Of a stretch of DNA of 64,000 nt, positions 18,642-27,372 are shown in pieces. Source of the DNA: an uncultured Lachnospiraceae bacterium (GTDB lineage: Bacteria; Bacillota; Clostridia; Lachnospirales; Lachnospiraceae). Location: positions 1-64,000 of the forward strand of contig CAMWJF010000006.1 of NCBI GenBank assembly GCA_947174505.1. The letters run 5' to 3'. Made by a program: the position numbers and the translations under genes. The notes beneath the pieces are model-generated. The model did no database searches, was not told the origin of the DNA, and worked only from the letters and a program-made list of their open reading frames with translations. The stretch's first letter is position 1. Every line of letters starts with the position of its first letter.

Positions 18642-19547
18642 ATGGAAAAGGCATATAAACTGGAATTTGCGGGAGAGCAGACGGGAAGCCTGTACGTGAA
18701 CTGCTGCGGCCTTTCCCGGACGGAGCCGATGCACAGCTTTGGGCCGGCCTTAAAGCCGCATTACCTGATCCACTATATTCTGAGCGGCAAAGGGAAATTT
18801 TCGATCGGCGGGGAAGAATATCCGCTGGAGGCGGGATACGGATTCTTAATCATGCCCGACGAGCTGGCTTTTTATCAGGCAGACGAGGAAGAGCCGTGGA
18901 CGTACGTGTGGGTAGGCTTCAGCGGCACACAGGCAGCGACGTATGTGGGCAATATCGGTCTGTCTGTGAGACAGCCGATTTTTAAATCCGAGGCATCGGA
19001 GGAGCTGTACCGGATCGTGAAGGACATGATGGAGCATAATACCTATGGGCTTTCCCATGATCTGCGGCGGAACGGGCAGCTCGGTATTTTTCTGTCGGTC
19101 ATAGCCGAGGGCAGCAGGGTGGAGAAACACAACGAAGACGACAGGGCGAATATTTATGTTCGTAAAGCGGTTTCGTTTATCCAGAATAATTACTGCAATC
19201 CCATCAAAGTGACGGATGTGGCGGATTATGTGTGCATCAACAGAAGTTATCTTTACACATTGTTCCAAAATTCTATGGGTATGTCACCCCAGCAGTTTCT
19301 GACCACCTTCCGCATCACGAAGGCCACGGAGCTTTTACAGCTTACCTCCCTGCCCATTGAGAGTATAGCCTTATCCTGCGGTTATCATGATCCGCTGGTG
19401 TTTACGAAGGCATTCCGGCAGATGAAGCAGATGTCACCCACAAGCTTTAGAAAGGAGATGCAGAAAGGGGAGACAAGGCGGAACAGGGAGTATCTGCGGC
19501 AGGTGGAGGAGTTTATTGGTCAGATTAACAGCTTGAATCAGATTTAA
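18642..19547 (+). CDS. AraC-family transcriptional regulator (cupin plus AraC HTH)
   Basis: 301 residues. The N-terminal half is an AraC_binding cupin-like domain (HYILSGKGKFSIGG, then FLIMPDELAFYQADEE). The C-terminal hundred residues hold the two-HTH AraC domain (ADYVCINRSYLYTLFQ and CGYHDPLVFTKAFRQM). GGGGAAG precedes the ATG. It sits directly upstream of galK-galT in the same direction, so a galactose-responsive activator role is likely but inferred. A terminator separates it from galK, so the two operons are probably independent. Confidence 0.9.
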   Translation: MEKAYKLEFAGEQTGSLYVNCCGLSRTEPMHSFGPALKPHYLIHYILSGKGKFSIGGEEYPLEAGYGFLIMPDELAFYQADEEEPWTYVWVGFSGTQAATYVGNIGLSVRQPIFKSEASEELYRIVKDMMEHNTYGLSHDLRRNGQLGIFLSVIAEGSRVEKHNEDDRANIYVRKAVSFIQNNYCNPIKVTDVADYVCINRSYLYTLFQNSMGMSPQQFLTTFRITKATELLQLTSLPIESIALSCGYHDPLVFTKAFRQMKQMSPTSFRKEMQKGETRRNREYLRQVEEFIGQINSLNQI

Positions 19548-19571
19548 CATTTTGACAGGTTTCAGTAACAA

Positions 19572-19598
19572 AGGACTATTTAAGGATAGTCCTTTTTT
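19572..19598 (+). terminator. Terminator after the AraC gene
   Basis: AGGACTAT (19572-19579), a TTAAGG loop and ATAGTCCT (19586-19593), followed directly by T residues to 19598. Confidence 0.85.
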
Positions 19599-19606
19599 GT
19601 TATAAT
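19598..19606 (+). promoter_or_regulatory. Extended -10 promoter of galK
   Basis: TGTTATAAT is an extended -10 (TG-n-TATAAT). No matching -35 lies 17 bp upstream; that area is the terminator stem, so an activator such as the adjacent AraC protein may be needed. Confidence 0.6.
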
Positions 19607-19680
19607 AGAGTGAAAAGAGCTGCGGCATTCTCCGTGCGGGGGTGCGGGGGAAAGACAGGAAGCAGGGAAGGAGAGTGGGT

Positions 19681-20844
19681 ATGAAAGAAACAGTTTTGAA
19701 GAAATTCGAGGAGCTTTACGGGGATGCGAACGGAGCAGGCGTATATTTTGCGCCGGGCCGGGTGAACATGATCGGCGAGCATACGGACTACAACGGGGGG
19801 CATGTATTTCCCTGCGCGCTGACAATCGGCACTTATGCGGCGGTTAAGAAGAGAACGGACAGAAAGCTCCGTTTCTATTCCATGAATTTTGAAAAAATGG
19901 GCGTGGTGGAGAGCAGTCTGGACGATCTGACACCCTCCGATGCGGCGGGCTGGACGAACTACCCGAAGGGGGTTATGTGGGCTTTTGCGGAGCGCGGCAT
20001 GAAGATGGACTGCGGTCTGGATATTGTGTTAAACGGCAATATTCCTAACGGCTCCGGCTTATCCTCCTCCGCTTCGCTGGAGGTGCTGACGGGTTTTTAT
20101 CTGCGGGATCTGTTTGGGTTTGACGCGACCAATGTGGATCTGGCGCTGATCGGCCAGTATTCGGAAAATAATTTCAACGGCATGAACTGCGGGATCATGG
20201 ATCAGTTTGCCTCGGCGATGGGTAAGAAAGACAACGCGATCTTTTTGGATACGGCGGATCTGTCTTATCAGTATGCGCCCCTTGTGCTGGATGGCGCGAA
20301 GATCATTGTCACCAACAGCAATGTAAAACATTCATTGGTCAATTCGGCGTACAACGAGCGCAGGAGCGAGTGTGAGAAAGCGTTAGAAGAGCTTAAGACG
20401 GCGGTGGACATCAAGGGTCTGGGCGATCTGTCCGAGGAGCAGTTTGAGGCAAACAAAGAGGCGATCAAAGATGAGGTGCGGAAAAAACGCGCGAAGCATG
20501 CCGTTTACGAGAACCAGAGAACGATCCGTGCGGTGGAGGCTCTTAAGAATAGCAATCTGAAAGAGTTTGGCGAGCTGATGAACGCCTCCCATGTTTCCCT
20601 GCGGGATGACTATGAGGTGTCCTGTGATGAGATTGACGTGCTTGTGGAGGAGGCATGGAAAGTAGACGGCGTGATCGGTTCCCGTATCACGGGCGGCGGC
20701 TTTGGCGGCTGTACGGTGAGCATTGTGAAGGACGAGGCCGTGGAGACCTTTCAGGAAAAGGTGGGTGCGGCTTACAAGGAACGTGTCGGGAAAAATGCGG
20801 ACTTCTATGTGGTGGAGATCGGGGACGGTCCGGCAAAGCTGTAA
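19681..20844 (+). CDS. galK: Galactokinase
   Basis: 387 residues, GHMP kinase family. It phosphorylates galactose at C1 in the Leloir pathway. Visible motifs are the galactokinase signature GRVNMIGEHTDYNGG, the ATP loop GSGLSSSASLEV, and the C-terminal GGGFGGC. I chose ATG 19681 because a GGGAAGGAGAG ribosome site precedes it; the in-frame ATG at 19642 would add residues not seen in the family. It forms an operon with galT 65 bp downstream. No galE is present in the window. Confidence 0.96.
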   Translation: MKETVLKKFEELYGDANGAGVYFAPGRVNMIGEHTDYNGGHVFPCALTIGTYAAVKKRTDRKLRFYSMNFEKMGVVESSLDDLTPSDAAGWTNYPKGVMWAFAERGMKMDCGLDIVLNGNIPNGSGLSSSASLEVLTGFYLRDLFGFDATNVDLALIGQYSENNFNGMNCGIMDQFASAMGKKDNAIFLDTADLSYQYAPLVLDGAKIIVTNSNVKHSLVNSAYNERRSECEKALEELKTAVDIKGLGDLSEEQFEANKEAIKDEVRKKRAKHAVYENQRTIRAVEALKNSNLKEFGELMNASHVSLRDDYEVSCDEIDVLVEEAWKVDGVIGSRITGGGFGGCTVSIVKDEAVETFQEKVGAAYKERVGKNADFYVVEIGDGPAKL

Positions 20845-20909
20845 CAGTGTAAGAAGAAGTTCCATAAAACAGGACTTCTCCGCAGATGTAAGTTGAGGAG
20901 GTTGTTAGC

Positions 20910-22403
20910 ATGATTCAGCAAAATATAAAGAAACTTGTAAAATATGGTCTGCTTACCGGGTTAATCGGTGAGGAGGATAAGATTTATACGACCAACCGTC
21001 TGCTGGAGCTTTTCGGATTGGATGAGCTGGAGGAGGGCGGTGACGTTTCCATGACTGTGGAGGAGCTGGAGCCGGTTCTTAAAGAGATGCTGGATTACGC
21101 CTGCGAAAAAGGGTTTATAGAGGACAGCATCGTATACCGGGACCTTTTTGACACAAAGATCATGGGCCTTCTCACACCGAGACCAAGCGAGGTAATCAGG
21201 ACGTTCCGGGAAAAATATGGGACTGATCCGAAAGAGGCAACGGATTATTTCTACAAACTGAGCCGGGACACGGATTATATCAGACGCTACCGCATTGAGA
21301 AAGACCAGAAGTGGATTTCGTCTACGAAGTACGGCGATCTGGACATCACGATCAATCTCTCAAAGCCGGAGAAGGATCCGAAGGCGATTGCGGCGGCGAA
21401 GAACGCGAAGCAGGGCGGTTATCCGAAGTGCCTTCTCTGCCGGGAGAACGAGGGCTACGCAGGCCGGGTGAACCATCCTGCGAGACAGAACCACAGGGTT
21501 ATTCCCGTCACCATAAATGGCAGCGAGTGGGGATTCCAGTATTCTCCCTATGTATATTATAACGAGCACTGTATCGTGTTTAACTCACAGCATATTCCCA
21601 TGAAGATTGAGCACGATACCTTTTGTAAGCTGTTTGATTTTGTGAAGCAGTTTCCGCACTATTTTGTGGGTTCCAATGCGGACCTGCCAATTGTGGGAGG
21701 TTCCATTTTAAGCCACGACCATTTTCAGGGCGGGCATTATGAGTTTGCCATGGCGAAGGCTCCTGTGGAGCGCATCTTTACGGTGCAGGGCTTTACGGAC
21801 GTGGAGGCAGGCGTGGTGAACTGGCCTATGTCCGTGATCCGTATTTCCCATGAGAATCCTGACAGGCTGGTTGCGCTTGCGGATTTGATCCTGGAGAAAT
21901 GGCGGGGTTATACAGACGAGGCGGCGTTTATCTTTGCAGAAACGGACGGTGAACCACACAACACAATTACGCCGATTGCCAGAAAACGGGATGATAAATT
22001 TGAGCTGGATCTGGTACTGCGCAATAACATCACCACAGAAGAGCATCCGCTGGGCGTATATCATCCCCATGCGAAACTGCACCATATCAAGAAGGAAAAT
22101 ATCGGCCTGATCGAGGTGATGGGGCTTGCTGTACTGCCGGCCAGACTGAAAGGGGAGATGGAGCGTCTCTCTGAGGCGATTCTGTCGGGTGCGGATATCC
22201 GCAAGGACGAAGAGCTTGCGAAGCATGCCGACTGGGTGGATGAATTTATGCCCGCTTACCCGAATGTGGACAGGGATCATATGATGGAGATCCTGCACAA
22301 AGAGATCGGCAATGTATTTATGGAAGTGCTTGAGGACGCGGGGGTCTACAAGAGGGATACGCAGGGACAGGAGGCCTTTGACAGATTCCTTTCCATTCTG
22401 TAA
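20910..22403 (+). CDS. galT: UDP-glucose--hexose-1-phosphate uridylyltransferase, class II
   Basis: 497 residues, the long Firmicute form of GalT, unrelated in length to the about 350-residue E. coli enzyme. It exchanges UMP between UDP-glucose and galactose-1-phosphate. A conserved SHDHFQGG block, close to the expected active-site histidines, and the family-typical N-terminus are visible. GAGGAGG precedes the ATG. Cotranscribed with galK; a strong terminator follows. Confidence 0.95.
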   Translation: MIQQNIKKLVKYGLLTGLIGEEDKIYTTNRLLELFGLDELEEGGDVSMTVEELEPVLKEMLDYACEKGFIEDSIVYRDLFDTKIMGLLTPRPSEVIRTFREKYGTDPKEATDYFYKLSRDTDYIRRYRIEKDQKWISSTKYGDLDITINLSKPEKDPKAIAAAKNAKQGGYPKCLLCRENEGYAGRVNHPARQNHRVIPVTINGSEWGFQYSPYVYYNEHCIVFNSQHIPMKIEHDTFCKLFDFVKQFPHYFVGSNADLPIVGGSILSHDHFQGGHYEFAMAKAPVERIFTVQGFTDVEAGVVNWPMSVIRISHENPDRLVALADLILEKWRGYTDEAAFIFAETDGEPHNTITPIARKRDDKFELDLVLRNNITTEEHPLGVYHPHAKLHHIKKENIGLIEVMGLAVLPARLKGEMERLSEAILSGADIRKDEELAKHADWVDEFMPAYPNVDRDHMMEILHKEIGNVFMEVLEDAGVYKRDTQGQEAFDRFLSIL

Positions 22404-22426
22404 CATGGTGTGGAAACAGGAAATGA

Positions 22427-22452
22427 GGCGGGATTTTGCAATCCCGCCTTTT
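22427..22452 (+). terminator. Terminator of the gal operon
   Basis: GGCGGGATT (22427-22435), a TTGC loop and AATCCCGCC (22440-22448), then TTTT. Confidence 0.92.
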
Positions 22453-22603
22453 ACTAGAAGCGTCATATAACGCGTAGACCAGATGTGACAGCAAAGGGGT
22501 TTAAGCATTACAGGGCGCTGACAATCTGACTAGATATGCTGTTTGATACAAAAAGATATATAGTGGAAAGGCAAAGCGTCACACGATTGTGACAGATTCC
22601 GTA

Positions 22604-22951
22604 TTACAAATCATCGCTCATGCCTAACATGCTGCACAGGAAATTATAAAAGTCACCCTGCTGTTTCTGGGTCATTTTCTGGTAAATGGTGATAAGGTGC
22701 TGATATTTTTTTAAGTTACACATATTATCTGCCAATAAGGAATCTGCTGCCAGACGTTCTTCGGAGAGTAATAGAATATAGTCTGTTGTGACATGAAAGA
22801 AACGCGATAGATCGGCCAAAAGCAGAGCGTCAGGCGTGCTGGCCCCACATTCGATTTTGCTCAGACTTGTTTGGTTAATACCAAGCTGTTTTGCAAGAGC
22901 TTGCTGTGTCAGTTTTTTTTCCAGTCGAAGTTCCTTTATCCTTGTCTTCAT
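22604..22951 (-). CDS. XRE-family transcriptional regulator
   Basis: 115 residues from ATG 22951, where an AAGGGAT site sits upstream on the minus strand; an ORF extension to 23023 lacks a site. The N-terminal HTH_3 domain reads LTQQALAKQLGINQTSLSKIE. The rest is a short helical region (KYQHLITIYQKMTQKQQGDFYNF) that may mediate dimerisation. It diverges from the exonuclease gene across about 330 bp that contain AATATTC/GAATATT half-sites, possible operators. Target unknown. Confidence 0.88.
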   Translation of the reverse strand: MKTRIKELRLEKKLTQQALAKQLGINQTSLSKIECGASTPDALLLADLSRFFHVTTDYILLLSEERLAADSLLADNMCNLKKYQHLITIYQKMTQKQQGDFYNFLCSMLGMSDDL

Positions 22952-23281
22952 TTGTAATCCCTTTTTGTTATTGTAATTTATCTGGGGCAAAAAAATATTC
23001 CAATTTTTAATAAGAATATCCAATATAGAATATTTTTGTGGAAAGACGTCTTTTTTATAAATAAACAGCAGACAGACTACAAGATATAGTAGAATTTTGG
23101 GATGACAGGTATAGATATAGGGAATATGGGGTATGTTGATTTTTCTGCATAAACAGGGAAGCCTCTTTAGGGAACATTAAATAGATCTTCGTATGGGCCT
23201 TTGACGCGCGCCACAGGAGCGAACAGCGCCGATTAAGGTATAGGTACTGCTTTGGGATGGGGAACCGGTATGGAGGGAAAA
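22952..23281. other. Divergent intergenic region with AATATTC-type half-sites
   Basis: 330 bp between the XRE gene and the exonuclease gene. AT-rich near the XRE start, with AATATTC at 22994-23000, GAATAT at 23014-23019 and GAATATT at 23028-23034, spaced about 14-20 bp. These could be operator half-sites for the XRE protein. The remaining 200 bp show no gene, strong promoter or hairpin that I can support. Confidence 0.4.
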
Positions 23282-23998
23282 ATGACAGATTCTTATGTAT
23301 GCATTGACTTAGAGACAACAGGGCTTGACCCGAAGCGGGATAAAATCATAGAGATCGGCGCGGTCAGGGTAGAGCGGGGAGAAATTACGGAAGAGTGGGA
23401 AACATTTGTCGATCCGGGGCAGAAGCTTTCGGAGCGGATCGTGGAGCTTACAGGAATCCATGACAGGGAGCTTTCTGAGGCAGAACCGATTGGGGGGCTT
23501 TTGCCGAAGCTGTTTACTTTTCTGGGAGAAGATGTGCTCTTGGGACACAGCATACTTTTTGACTTTTCCTTTTTGAAAAAGGCGGCGGTGAATGAAAAGC
23601 TTACCTTTGAGAGACAGGGAATCGACACGCTAAAGATTGCGCGGAAATATTTGAAGGATCTGGAGAGCCGCAGTCTCGGCGCGTTATGTAAGCACTATGG
23701 GATTCCCCACAACGCGCACAGGGCTTTGGGGGACGCCCGGGCAACGGCTGCGTTATATCGGAGACTGGCGGAAGAATTTTATGAAAAGGAAGAAGCGGCA
23801 GGGGAAAAGAGCCTGTTTCGGGCGAAGCCGCTGATCTATCGGGCGAAACGCGATACGCCGCTTACGACTGCACAAAAAGAACAGTTATATAAGCTGCTGG
23901 ACAGGCATAAACTGATAGTAGACTATAAGGTAGAAGGCCTGAGCCGCAGCGAGGCTAGCCGGAAGATTGATCAAATTCTTGCAGCATACGGACGATAG
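23282..23998 (+). CDS. DnaQ-like 3'-5' exonuclease
   Basis: 238 residues. The DEDD-type exonuclease motifs are visible: ExoI in CIDLETTGLDP, ExoII in LLGHSILFDFSFL, and ExoIII in HRALGDARATAALY, the DEDDh form with His. It resembles the PolC/epsilon proofreading domain but stands alone. A helical C-terminus (about 190-238, with LSRSEASRKIDQIL) is not part of the nuclease fold; short elements of this kind occur in stand-alone DnaQ proteins. GGAGGG lies just before ATG 23282, preferred over ATG 23270 and TTG 23252. Its 3' end overlaps the convergent gene by 44 bp. Confidence 0.9.
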   Translation: MTDSYVCIDLETTGLDPKRDKIIEIGAVRVERGEITEEWETFVDPGQKLSERIVELTGIHDRELSEAEPIGGLLPKLFTFLGEDVLLGHSILFDFSFLKKAAVNEKLTFERQGIDTLKIARKYLKDLESRSLGALCKHYGIPHNAHRALGDARATAALYRRLAEEFYEKEEAAGEKSLFRAKPLIYRAKRDTPLTTAQKEQLYKLLDRHKLIVDYKVEGLSRSEASRKIDQILAAYGR

Positions 23999-24572
23999 GC
24001 TTCTGCATGGCGGAGGACAGGGACTCGGCTATCGGGTGGAGCGCGCTGATTTTCTCAGGGGTGCCGTTTTCCTGATAAATCCGGCAGAGCAGGCGGTAGG
24101 TTGCGCTTACGTCCGTACCGGTGGACACGGCAAATTCCAGAAGCTGACAAGCCTCTTTGGAAAAGCCGTTGTCGTAGAGCGCCTGCGCCCACTGCTGCAG
24201 GGTACGAGCCAGAAGCGTATAATTCTGGTCATAAGTGGTCAGGAGGGTAATGTTGGGTGCACCGTAACGCAACTTCAGCTCCGTGTTGGAAAGTCCCGTG
24301 AAATTGACGATGGGCTGCTCATTCAGGGAAAGAATGATCTCCCGGTAATCCTCGATCCGGGGGACATCCTGCAAAAGTTCCATGGGAAAGATTTCCATTG
24401 GAAGCTTAATATACTTCAGATCATCCAGCGGTTTACGTCTGGTATTGTTTGCGGCACGCTCCCGCTGCCAAAATTCCCGCTCCATGGCAGCGGCATTTTC
24501 CCGGCTTTTGGAGGAGGCTATGGCGATGGCTACGGCTAATACCAGAGTGCTTGCAATAATTAGAAAATTCAT
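23955..24572 (-). CDS. Membrane-anchored protein with helical (TPR-like) domain, unknown function
   Basis: 205 residues from ATG 24572, where AAAGGAA lies upstream on the minus strand; a start at 24602 has no site. One N-terminal membrane helix (MNFLIIASTLVLAVAIAIA) is followed by a cytoplasmic or periplasmic helical domain. The part from about 120 to the end (ALYDNGFSKEACQLLEFAVS and following) looks like a pair of TPR-type helices. Convergent with, and overlapping, the exonuclease gene. No family recognised. Confidence 0.75.
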   Translation of the reverse strand: MNFLIIASTLVLAVAIAIASSKSRENAAAMEREFWQRERAANNTRRKPLDDLKYIKLPMEIFPMELLQDVPRIEDYREIILSLNEQPIVNFTGLSNTELKLRYGAPNITLLTTYDQNYTLLARTLQQWAQALYDNGFSKEACQLLEFAVSTGTDVSATYRLLCRIYQENGTPEKISALHPIAESLSSAMQKPIVRMLQEFDQSSG

Positions 24573-24645
24573 ATATAATTCCTTTATGCCGAGTGAAGGC
24601 ATTCCTTAATTTATAGTGTAGCAAAATGATGATTGAGGTGGTATT

Positions 24646-24753
24646 ATGAAGTTCAACAGAAAAACCAGAAAAATCATTTCATCAGTTATTATTATTATCG
24701 TCGTTCTGGCGATGGTCATTCCGATGCTGGCTTCTGCGCTTTACTCATTTTAG
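24646..24753 (+). CDS. 35-residue membrane miniprotein
   Basis: A small ORF preceded by GAGGTGG. The product has a basic head (MKFNRKTRKI) followed by one hydrophobic helix rich in Ile/Val and ending in LYSF. Its size and layout recall the short stressosome-linked membrane peptide Prli42 of Firmicutes, but similarity that short cannot prove homology. The good ribosome site and the clean basic-hydrophobic pattern support a real gene. Confidence 0.6.
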   Translation: MKFNRKTRKIISSVIIIIVVLAMVIPMLASALYSF

Positions 24754-24806
24754 CACAGGAAACGCGTTTTGTGAATGGTATGGGTTTGATGAGTAGAGAG
24801 TAGGTA

Positions 24807-26414
24807 ATGGTTATGAAAAAAATATCTGTGATGGTTTCGATGACGCTTGCTGCTGCTGCGTTTGTCGTTATGCCGGTGCAGGCTAAGGAAGGAATAATTG
24901 AGACGGGAATCTATGTGGACGATTTAGATATCTCGGGAATGACAGAGAGCGAGGCGGGTAAGGCGATCGAAACGTATGTCGCTGCCTTCGGCGATGCGCA
25001 GATTACGCTGCATGCACCGGAGGAGGGCGAGATAACAGTATCTGCCGCAGATCTCGGTTTAAAATGGGGAAACCGCGAAATTCTGGAGGAAGCCGCCAGC
25101 TTTGGCCGCGACGGGGATATTCTGCAGTGTTATAAGGAGCTGCGGGATTTGGAATATAAGAATAAGGTTTACCGGGTAAGTTTTGACTTTGATAAGAGCA
25201 AGATCCGCGCGGTGATTGAGGAAAACGCGGAGCAGTACGAGCAGGAGGCCGTTAACGCGAGCCTGCGCAGGACGGAAGCCGGTTTTGAGGTTACCGAAGG
25301 GCAGACCGGCCGCGTGGTAGACCGTGACGGTACGACAGAGAGTGTATATGAGTATCTGACAAACGAGTGGACGGGCGGCGCCTGTGATCTGGATATGCAG
25401 GTTGAGACGCAGGAACCGCAGGGCAGGGCGGAAGATCTGGAGAAGGTGAAGGATGTTCTTGGTACCTTTACTACCAGCTTTTCTACTTCCGGCGGTGCGA
25501 GAAGCGCAAATGTGACAAACGGATGCAGACTGCTCAGTGGAATCACCCTGTATCCGGGGGATGAGATATCGACGCTTGAGACAATTACGCCCTTCACAGA
25601 AGAGAACGGGTATTATATGGCGGCTTCCTACATGAACGGACAGGTGGTTGACAGTCTGGGCGGCGGTATCTGCCAGGTATCAACCACGCTTTACAATGCA
25701 GTGCTGCAGGCAGAGCTCGAGGTGACGGAGCGCTACAATCATTCCATGATTGTTACCTATGTGGATCCGTCCGCAGATGCCGCCATTGCGGAGTCATCCG
25801 GGAAAGATTTTAAGTTTAAGAATAATCTGGATTACCCTGTTTATATAGACGGCTATACGACTCCTGAGAAACAGATCACATTTACGATCTATGGGGTGGA
25901 AACCAGAGACAGTGGCCGGGAAGTGATTTATGAGAGCGAAATTCTTGAAAGAAGCGAGCCGAATACGGAGATAATCTATACAAATGAATCCATGCCGGTG
26001 GGATATTGCAGCGTGCAGTCCGCTCATGTGGGCTATAAGGCAAGGCTGTGGAAGATTGTGAAGGAGAACGGCGTGGAGGTGAGCCGTGAACAGGTGAACA
26101 GCAGCAGCTATATGAAAGCGCCCAGAAGCGCGACGGTGGGAGTGGCGACGGAAGATCCGGGTGCGTATAACGCTATCATGGCAGCCGTGGCGTCCGGCAG
26201 TGTGGATCAGGTAAAGGCAGTAGCCGGTGCGTACCGCGGCGGAGATCCCGGGGCGATACAGGCGGCAGCAGAGGCGGCACAACAGGCAGCAGCGGCCAAG
26301 GCGGCTGCGGATCAGGCGGCCGCGGAACAGGCGGCGGCAGAGCAGGCAGCGGCGGCACAGGCGGCAGCAGAACAGGCAGCGCAGCAGCCGGAAACACCGC
26401 CACCGGCGGAGTAA
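24807..26414 (+). CDS. VanW-family exported protein
   Basis: 535 residues with a signal peptide (hydrophobic 8-20, VQA cleavage near 26). An N-terminal peptidoglycan-binding-4-like region (about 35-200) is followed by a VanW domain (about 213-360) with SLGGGICQVSTTLYNAVLQA, the core signature. A beta-rich G5-like segment follows, and the C-terminus (about 500-530) is an Ala/Gln/Glu repeat ending PETPPPAE. The biochemical role of VanW is unsettled; these proteins are thought to act in the cell wall. ATG 24807 and ATG 24813 are both possible starts. Presence of VanW alone does not indicate glycopeptide resistance; no vanHAX genes are seen. Confidence 0.88.
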   Translation: MVMKKISVMVSMTLAAAAFVVMPVQAKEGIIETGIYVDDLDISGMTESEAGKAIETYVAAFGDAQITLHAPEEGEITVSAADLGLKWGNREILEEAASFGRDGDILQCYKELRDLEYKNKVYRVSFDFDKSKIRAVIEENAEQYEQEAVNASLRRTEAGFEVTEGQTGRVVDRDGTTESVYEYLTNEWTGGACDLDMQVETQEPQGRAEDLEKVKDVLGTFTTSFSTSGGARSANVTNGCRLLSGITLYPGDEISTLETITPFTEENGYYMAASYMNGQVVDSLGGGICQVSTTLYNAVLQAELEVTERYNHSMIVTYVDPSADAAIAESSGKDFKFKNNLDYPVYIDGYTTPEKQITFTIYGVETRDSGREVIYESEILERSEPNTEIIYTNESMPVGYCSVQSAHVGYKARLWKIVKENGVEVSREQVNSSSYMKAPRSATVGVATEDPGAYNAIMAAVASGSVDQVKAVAGAYRGGDPGAIQAAAEAAQQAAAAKAAADQAAAEQAAAEQAAAAQAAAEQAAQQPETPPPAE

Positions 26415-26445
26415 TCGTTTCAGTGAGGCCAAAGGCCGAACTGTG

Positions 26446-27201
26446 ATGAGTCATCCTACGAAGAGTAAGGCATACGGCATGAGACAGGAAAAAAGACCGG
26501 AGAACGTATCGGAGCGTTCTCCGCTTAACAAGACAAATATATATATGCAGGAAATAGAAAATGGCGCAGGGCTGGGGAAAGACTGCGCCGTTTTCTGCAC
26601 AAGACCGCATATAGAGGCCTGTCGCGATGCGGCAGACGGACTGCGCGGCGGACAGGAGAAGAAAGTGCCCCTGCCCGATTCGCAAATGGCGGGTGCGGAG
26701 CAGGATATTGTGGTGAGCAAATGGATCGGTCTGGAGGGAACAGCCAGACTAGCCGGAGCAAATTACGAGAGACTGCGGCAGCGGCTTCCGGCTCGCATGA
26801 TTGAGGAGGCCGCCGCGTTTGACAGGTATCTGTCGGTGATACCGGAGGCCGCCACCGCCATGAAGTCCGGCGTCTGCGGCATACATGCTGTTTCCCGTGG
26901 CGGCATTTTTGCTGGGTTGTGGGAGATGGCGGAGGAAGCCGGCGTCGGACTGGAAGCGGATTTAAGAAAGATACCTGTCAGGCAGGAAACCATAGAGATC
27001 TGTGAGGTTTTCGGGGAAAACCCCTATGAGCTTTTGGCGGGCGGATGCCTCATTATGACGGCGGAGGACGGAAATGCCCTTGTTGAAGCGCTTTTGCGGG
27101 AAGGGATTCCGGCGGTAGTGATCGGACGCACGACAGGGGGCAATGACAGGGTGCTCTACAATGAAGGGAGAAAGCAGTTTCTGAATAAACCAAGATGGTG
27201 A
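26446..27201 (+). CDS. AIR-synthase-related (PurM C-terminal-like) protein
   Basis: About 251 residues from ATG 26446 (in-frame GTG 26443 just before; ATG 26479 also possible). The C-terminal half matches the AIRS_C fold: GIHAVSRGGIFAGLWEMAEE, then LLAGGCLIMTAEDG and a final GRTTGGNDRVLYN. The segment IVVSKWIGLEGT resembles the start of HypE/PurM-like proteins. The full N-terminal ATP-binding AIRS domain is absent or very short, so it may be a derived regulatory or metabolite-binding protein. The reading frame differs from the preceding VanW gene. Confidence 0.75.
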   Translation: MSHPTKSKAYGMRQEKRPENVSERSPLNKTNIYMQEIENGAGLGKDCAVFCTRPHIEACRDAADGLRGGQEKKVPLPDSQMAGAEQDIVVSKWIGLEGTARLAGANYERLRQRLPARMIEEAAAFDRYLSVIPEAATAMKSGVCGIHAVSRGGIFAGLWEMAEEAGVGLEADLRKIPVRQETIEICEVFGENPYELLAGGCLIMTAEDGNALVEALLREGIPAVVIGRTTGGNDRVLYNEGRKQFLNKPRW

Positions 27202-27235
27202 ACGTGCCAATAGAAACAATCATGGAGGAGGAAAA

Positions 27236-27355
27236 GGTTGAATAAATTCTCTGATGAGCAATTTATTCAACCAAGAATTTGTGCCGGAGCGTCACAAATT
27301 CTCTTGATCGCAGAGCAGAATCTGATATTCTGCTCGCGGCCTCAGCGTAAACGCT
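27236..27355 (+). repeat. Four consecutive hairpins between a ribosome site and the lrp gene
   Basis: GGTTGAATAAATT (27236-27248) pairs perfectly with AATTTATTCAACC (27260-27272). AGAATTTGTG (27274-27283) pairs with CACAAATTCT (27293-27302). GAGCAGAAT pairs with ATTCTGCTC (27313-27335). AGCG-TAAA-CGCT spans 27344-27355. The array lies between an upstream GGAGGAGG (about 27224-27231) and the lrp start. Both sides carry ATGGAGGA followed by an A run, so an insertion with target duplication is plausible. The array contains no stop codon in frame with lrp. Confidence 0.7.
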
Positions 27356-27372
27356 TCGGAATGGAGGAAAAA

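Noticed and set aside
22578..22593. GTCACA-CGAT-TGTGAC palindrome resembling a CRP-type site or terminator
   Set aside because: It sits at the 3' end of the XRE gene with no promoter near, has a 6-bp stem and no U run. Too weak to call.
24807..26414. Glycopeptide resistance cluster because of the VanW domain
   Set aside because: VanW-family proteins are widespread in Clostridia, and no vanH, vanA/B, vanX or linked regulators are in the window.
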